NCBI RefSeq assembly: GCF_002906165.1
Contig: NZ_PPCN01000012.1
Location: 62,001 to 126,000 of the forward strand
DNA from: Roseibium marinum
Lineage (GTDB): Bacteria; Pseudomonadota; Alphaproteobacteria; Rhizobiales; Stappiaceae
Length of the DNA: 64,000 nucleotides
Direction of reading: 5' to 3'
Part shown: piece after piece, positions 60,256 to 64,000 of the stretch
Layout of the letters: the number at the start of each line of letters is the position of its first letter
Numbering within the stretch: position 1 is the stretch's first letter
The notes under the pieces: model-generated
Told to the model about the DNA's origin: nothing
Databases searched by the model: none
Seen by the model: the letters and a program-made list of their open reading frames with translations, nothing else
Made by a program: the position numbers and the translations under genes

Positions 60256-60287
60256 TCCGTTTTCATGTGACTCAATATGAAAACGGA
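60256..60287 (-). terminator. Inverted repeat, possible prmA terminator
   Basis: 11-bp arms TCCGTTTTCAT / ATGAAAACGGA around a 10-nt loop, 38 bp downstream of the prmA stop. AT-rich and without a following T-run on the minus strand, so it could instead be a protein-binding site. Otherwise 60133-60325 shows no gene. Confidence 0.4.
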
Positions 60288-60325
60288 AAAAGCTTGCGAT
60301 TTTAGGGTGTTAGAGAACTTCTCAC

Positions 60326-61222
60326 TCAAGCGTTCTTTCGTCCGCGCACCAGGGTCAGCGTCAGCCAGCCATCCTTTTCCCGGCGCCGGTCCAGCACGAA
60401 GCCCTGGCAGCCATAGGCGAACAGGATCCGGGGACCGTCCTCCATTCTGAGCCCGGACAGCACCAGCGTTGCGGTCCGCGTCATATGCCCACCGACGGAT
60501 TTCGCCATTTTCATCAGCGGCCTCGCCAGAATATTGGCGATCACCAGATCGAACGGCCCGTAGTGCCGGAACCGGCGGTCTTCCATGCCGTTTGCCGTGA
60601 ACCCCCGCACCAGATGCGCCGCGCCGTTGAGCCGCGCATTTTCCAGCGCCGTCATGGTTGCGACGGGATCGATATCCGTTGCCAGAACGCTCTGCTTCGC
60701 TTTCAGCGCCGCCGCGATCGCCAGCACACCCGTACCGGTGCCGAGATCGAGAATGCTGTCATAGTCTCTCAGGGACAGCAACCGGTCGATTTCCTCCAGA
60801 CAGCCTGCCGTGGTGCCGTGATGTCCGGTGCCGAAGGCCAGCGCGGCTTCAATTTCAAGGCCGATCGCACCTGCCGGCACCTTGGTCCGGTCATGACCGC
60901 CATGAACGAAAAATCTTCCGGCCCTGACGGGTTTCAACCCTTCGAGGCTCTTTGCGACCCAGTTGATATCCGGCAGCTCTTCCGCCTCCAGCGGCGCGGC
61001 GAAGGCATCCGCACCGACCCGGTCGCGCACTGTTGCGGCAGCCTCTTGCGGCTCCATGTCGAACAGCAGGATTTCCGCCGACCAGGTCTTCCCGTCCGCC
61101 GAATCCTCGTAAATCGCCACCGGATTGCCGTCGTCCTCGAAAGCGCGCTCCAGGATTTCGGAGATCCGTTTGGCTTCCAGTTCCGCGGCTGTGATCCGCA
61201 CCCGGATGGTTTTCATGCCCAT
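60326..61222 (-). CDS. prmA: Ribosomal protein L11 methyltransferase
   Basis: A 298-residue SAM-dependent methyltransferase modifying ribosomal protein L11. An N-terminal PrmA-specific region (KTIRVRITAAELEAKRISEILERAF) is followed by AFGTGHHGTT, SAM motif I ILDLGTGTGVLAIAA and the substrate loop DLVIANILARPLM. I prefer the ATG at 61222 (AAAGG 5 nt upstream); the ATG at 61216 is also in frame. Convergent with the DUF1127 gene and divergent from the TPR gene. Confidence 0.93.
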   Translation of the reverse strand: MGMKTIRVRITAAELEAKRISEILERAFEDDGNPVAIYEDSADGKTWSAEILLFDMEPQEAAATVRDRVGADAFAAPLEAEELPDINWVAKSLEGLKPVRAGRFFVHGGHDRTKVPAGAIGLEIEAALAFGTGHHGTTAGCLEEIDRLLSLRDYDSILDLGTGTGVLAIAAALKAKQSVLATDIDPVATMTALENARLNGAAHLVRGFTANGMEDRRFRHYGPFDLVIANILARPLMKMAKSVGGHMTRTATLVLSGLRMEDGPRILFAYGCQGFVLDRRREKDGWLTLTLVRGRKNA

Positions 61223-61360
61223 TCGCGCCTTTGGTAAAGTTGGGTCGAGGCCAGCGGTATAGCCGCAAGCCCGCGGAGATGCCAGAGCCACCAAAGCCGC
61301 TCAACACTGGCCAAATCGGCATTGCGCTCCATTTTTCTCAAAAAGGAGAGGAGAAGATCG

Positions 61361-61924
61361 ATGATTGTTGCGAAGCTGCGCTCCGGCATAACGCAAACAT
61401 TATGCGTTCTGGCGGTGGTTCTTGTCTGTATGCCGGGTCAGGCTGCTCCGTCCGGCGCTCAATCCGAACAGGATGCCCTGTTCGAAGCATTGAAGACCGC
61501 GCCGAACGAAGCTGAGGCCCGTAAGATTGAGGATGACATCTGGTATTCCTGGCTGGACGCGGCTCCCACACCGGAGATCCGCTCCCGGATCGACACCGCC
61601 ATGCAGCGGCGCGGCGTTTATGATTTTCAGGGAGCCAGGGACCTGCTCGACGAGGTCGTCGCGGAAGCTCCGGACTATTCCGAAGGCTGGAACCAGCGGG
61701 CCTTCATCCTGTTTCTCCAGGGCGATTACGAGGCGAGCCTGATAGACATAGAACGCGCCCTGAAACTGGAGCCCCGCCACTTCGGGGCCCTTTCCGGCAA
61801 AGCGATGATTTTCATGACCATGGGGCGTGTGAAGCTGGGTCAGGAAGCTCTCCGGAAGGCTGTCGAAATTCATCCGTTTCTGAAGGAACGCACCATGCTG
61901 TTACCCGAGGAAACGGAACTTTGA
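61361..61924 (+). CDS. Exported tetratricopeptide-repeat protein
   Basis: A 187-residue protein with a signal peptide (about 1-32; hydrophobic TLCVLAVVLVCMPG, cleavage near GQAA) and two to three TPR units (YDFQGARDLLDEVVAEAPDY, then GDYEASLIDIERALKLEPRH and VKLGQEALRKAVEIHP). Probably a periplasmic scaffold; partner unknown. AGGAGAGGAG precedes the ATG at 61361. Convergent with the histidine kinase. Confidence 0.88.
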   Translation: MIVAKLRSGITQTLCVLAVVLVCMPGQAAPSGAQSEQDALFEALKTAPNEAEARKIEDDIWYSWLDAAPTPEIRSRIDTAMQRRGVYDFQGARDLLDEVVAEAPDYSEGWNQRAFILFLQGDYEASLIDIERALKLEPRHFGALSGKAMIFMTMGRVKLGQEALRKAVEIHPFLKERTMLLPEETEL

Positions 61925-61971
61925 TCCGTATCTCGCACCGCGCAAATCAGGTCAGGTTACGGATCCAGAGC

Positions 61972-63300
61972 CTAACCGGCGGGAAACTCCAGCCTGACCG
62001 TCAGCCCGCCGCCTTCCGTGTCGCGAAGCTCCAGAGTGCCGGAGGCCGCTTCCACGATGGCCTTGCTGATCGCCAGTCCAAGGCCAAATCCCGTGCCCTC
62101 GCGGATCTGGCGCGCTGCGTCACCGCGTTCGAAGGGTTCCAGCAGCCGCGCGCGGTCCAGCTCGGGTATTCCCTGCCCGTGATCGATGACGTCGATCCTG
62201 ATACGGTCCCCCGCTCTGGAGGCCTCGATTTCGGCACCGGAAGCATACTTGATTGAATTGTCGATCAGATCGGACAGGGCACGCTCGAGCTCGAGCCCCC
62301 GCGCCATCACCGCAAGATTTCCCTCATAGCCGGTTTTGACCGGCCGGCCGGTATCGCCGTATTTGTCGGAAATCGATTGCAGAAAGCTGGGAACGTCGAT
62401 GCGCTGAACCGGTTCGGCGCTCGCCCCGTCGCGCAGGAAGGTCAGCGCAGAGGTGATCTGCTGGTCCATGATATCGAGATCTTCAAGACTCCGGTCCCGG
62501 ATCTCGCTTTCCTCCAGCAGATCGAGCCGCAGGCGCAGACGCGTCAAAGGGGTACGCAGGTCATGGCTGATCGCGGCCAGCATCCGGGTCCGTTTTTCGA
62601 GTATTTCGTTTATCCGCAACTGCATGCGGTTAAAGGCCTGAGCGGCGGTACGTACCTCCCTGGGGCCGTATTCACGAATAGGAACGGGGCTTGTCGAGGT
62701 TTTCCCGAAGGAACCGGCGGAGTCTGCGAGCTCGGTCAACGGTCCGAGCAGGCCCCGGGCCGCCCAGACCATCAATCCCCACACGGTAACCGCCAAAAAT
62801 CCCACAAACAGATACAGCAGTATCTGGAATACCGGCGGTGGCGGACCGCTATTCCCCCATTCGGCACTTAGAAGGGTGCCGTCCCGCAGGCGAAAATAAA
62901 GAACCGGCGGCGCATCGACACCCTGTTCGCGCGGTCCTACGACATGTTCCAGGCGCATTCCGAACAGTGTTTCGCCGGTGACGAACGGACCGAAGCGAGT
63001 GCTTTCGCCGGTAACGCCGAACGCCGCCAGGACCTTGTCATCGACCGGCCTGATGATGAGGTCGGGAACTTCACGCCTGAGGTCAGCAAGCACGTCGCCG
63101 CGCTCCTGCACCGGCGTCTCATTCAGTTTCGAGACGGCGACACTGACGAAATGGCTTTCCATGATCCACCCGTCGCTGTCGAAGGCCTGCTTCACGAAGT
63201 AACTGGCTATCCCTCCGGCAAGGACCATGAGCAGACTGGCAAGCACCATCAGCATCAGTATCTGATGCTGCATGGTGTCGGGCCAGATGCGTTTAATCAT
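61972..63300 (-). CDS. Sensor histidine kinase (EnvZ-like)
   Basis: A 442-residue membrane kinase. TM1 lies at about 13-35, a periplasmic domain of about 120 residues, TM2 at about 158-180, then HAMP, the DHp helix with phospho-acceptor His in AAISHDLRTPLTRLRLRLDLL, and the ATPase domain (LIDNSIKYA N-box, DHGQGIPE G1, GTGFGLGLAISKAI G2). The periplasmic input is unknown. The start ATG overlaps the response regulator end by 8 nt, so the pair is coupled, regulator first. Confidence 0.93.
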   Translation of the reverse strand: MIKRIWPDTMQHQILMLMVLASLLMVLAGGIASYFVKQAFDSDGWIMESHFVSVAVSKLNETPVQERGDVLADLRREVPDLIIRPVDDKVLAAFGVTGESTRFGPFVTGETLFGMRLEHVVGPREQGVDAPPVLYFRLRDGTLLSAEWGNSGPPPPVFQILLYLFVGFLAVTVWGLMVWAARGLLGPLTELADSAGSFGKTSTSPVPIREYGPREVRTAAQAFNRMQLRINEILEKRTRMLAAISHDLRTPLTRLRLRLDLLEESEIRDRSLEDLDIMDQQITSALTFLRDGASAEPVQRIDVPSFLQSISDKYGDTGRPVKTGYEGNLAVMARGLELERALSDLIDNSIKYASGAEIEASRAGDRIRIDVIDHGQGIPELDRARLLEPFERGDAARQIREGTGFGLGLAISKAIVEAASGTLELRDTEGGGLTVRLEFPAG

Positions 63301-64000
63301 CTGATTTTTCACGGCTGACCGGCGCGACAAATTCGTAACCGCCGGACCGGACCGTCCTGATGAACTGGTAGGGAGCTCCCGCCGCTTCGAACTTTGCCCG
63401 CAAGCGACTGACAAGTATGTCGATATTCCGCCCGTTGGAAACACCGAACTGGCCGAGCGTCAGTTCGACGAGCTGATCTCTGTTCAGAACGCGGCCACTG
63501 CGTTCCGCCAGCGCCTGCAGCAGGTTGAACTCGGCCGGCGTCAAGGAAATCATCGCTTTCTCCGTGTTGACCAGGCGGCGGGCCTTGCAATCCATTTCCC
63601 AGCCTTCGAAGCGCAGGATGCCCGTCGCCAATGGAGAGGCCATTCCGCCCAACTCGACCCTGCGAAACAGGGCCTTAACACGCGCTGTCAGTTCGCGCGG
63701 GTTGAAGGGCTTGGGCAAATAATCGTCCGCGCCGATCTCCAGCCCGATGACCCGATCGATATCCTCATTTTTCGCGGAAACGATGATGATCGGAATCGGG
63801 CTGGCGGCGCGCAGACGGCGGCATATACTGATGCCGTCCTCTCCCGGCAACATGATGTCGAGCAGCAGCAGGTCTATTCTGTCACTCGCCAGAACACGGT
63901 CCATTTCGCCGCTGTTCCGCGCCAGGGTGACCTTGAAATCGCTTGAAACCAGATGCCGTTTGATCAGCAGCCCGATCTCGGAATCATCCTCGACGACAAG
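63293..64000 (-). CDS. OmpR-family response regulator (5' end outside the window)
   Basis: The visible 235 residues lack only the first few of the protein. Receiver domain: VVEDDSEIG acidic cluster, phospho-acceptor Asp in LLLLDIMLPGEDG, and Lys in DDYLPKPFNPREL. The C-terminal winged-helix domain has ISLTPAEFNLLQALAERSGRVLNRDQL and IRTVRSGGYEF. Partner of the kinase at 61972-63300. The start codon and promoter lie beyond position 64000. A methionine at the codon starting at 63904 is internal, not the true start. Confidence 0.93.
   Translation of the reverse strand, partial: LVVEDDSEIGLLIKRHLVSSDFKVTLARNSGEMDRVLASDRIDLLLLDIMLPGEDGISICRRLRAASPIPIIIVSAKNEDIDRVIGLEIGADDYLPKPFNPRELTARVKALFRRVELGGMASPLATGILRFEGWEMDCKARRLVNTEKAMISLTPAEFNLLQALAERSGRVLNRDQLVELTLGQFGVSNGRNIDILVSRLRAKFEAAGAPYQFIRTVRSGGYEFVAPVSREKSDD

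Overview
The window reads as chromosomal DNA of a high-GC alphaproteobacterium, most likely a marine Hyphomicrobiales/Rhodobacterales-type organism close to Stappia/Roseibium (an inference from gene content, not a measured placement). Supporting signs are a circularly permuted two-piece tmRNA gene next to sspB, an opgG-opgI-opgH operon as described in Rhodobacter, RHH_4, DUF4169, DUF1127 and DUF2065 proteins, a very large AsmA-like protein, and intergenic palindromes with a CTTGA/TCAAG loop. Nearly all DNA is ordinary housekeeping and metabolic sequence. The only clear transposon insertions lie at about 54.95-56.65 kb.

Layout. 0-4.1 kb: a tightly overlapping operon of methylthioribose kinase, methylthioribose-1-phosphate isomerase, a SorC-type regulator and a FucA-like class II aldolase, best explained as a DHAP shunt for 5'-methylthioadenosine/5'-deoxyadenosine salvage. 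4.2-9.2 kb: YHS protein, TetR regulator with an operator-like inverted repeat, gatC, an acetyltransferase, gatA, and an FAD oxidoreductase. 9.4-13.2 kb: opgGIH for osmoregulated periplasmic glucans. 13.2-19.2 kb: an RHH protein, a DJ-1/PfpI protein, an L,D-transpeptidase, a GGDEF-EAL protein, and a TetR gene plus ilvC behind a palindromic operator. 19.2-23.5 kb: a penicillin-binding lipoprotein, an ABC exporter pair with an acetyltransferase between its two genes, and pirin.

23.5-24.2 kb holds a GIY-YIG nuclease gene bracketed by two inverted pairs of the same palindrome. This REPIN-like arrangement is the most unusual thing in the window. 24.3-31.1 kb: GNAT-NUDIX, PhzF, GST, an ArsR-SRPBCC-DUF899 operon, and leuA behind a leader ORF with two runs of four Leu codons. 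31.1-41.9 kb: two acetyltransferases, miaA and serB (divergent, with interlocking start codons), a Do-like protease, hflK-hflC-DUF2065, an ElaA-like protein, folA, a TfoX-domain protein, and a GH1 beta-glucosidase. 42-51 kb: serine hydrolase, multicopper oxidase, thyA, ssrA (tmRNA), sspB, two small genes, and the AsmA-like giant.

51-64 kb: a D-lactate-dehydrogenase-like flavoprotein, a thioesterase and a ClC protein whose stop codon lies in a CTAG target. A 264-bp TIR-bounded non-autonomous element and an IS701-family element follow in tandem, each flanked by CTAG. Then come a PhyH-like dioxygenase, aminopeptidase P, DUF1127, prmA, a TPR protein, and a histidine kinase with its OmpR-type regulator, which runs off the right edge.

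Functional links: ssrA and sspB are adjacent and act in the same rescue/degradation route. HflK/HflC and the Do protease are neighbouring envelope quality-control genes. thyA and folA both serve dTMP/folate metabolism but are 5 kb apart. No tRNA, rRNA or CRISPR array was seen.
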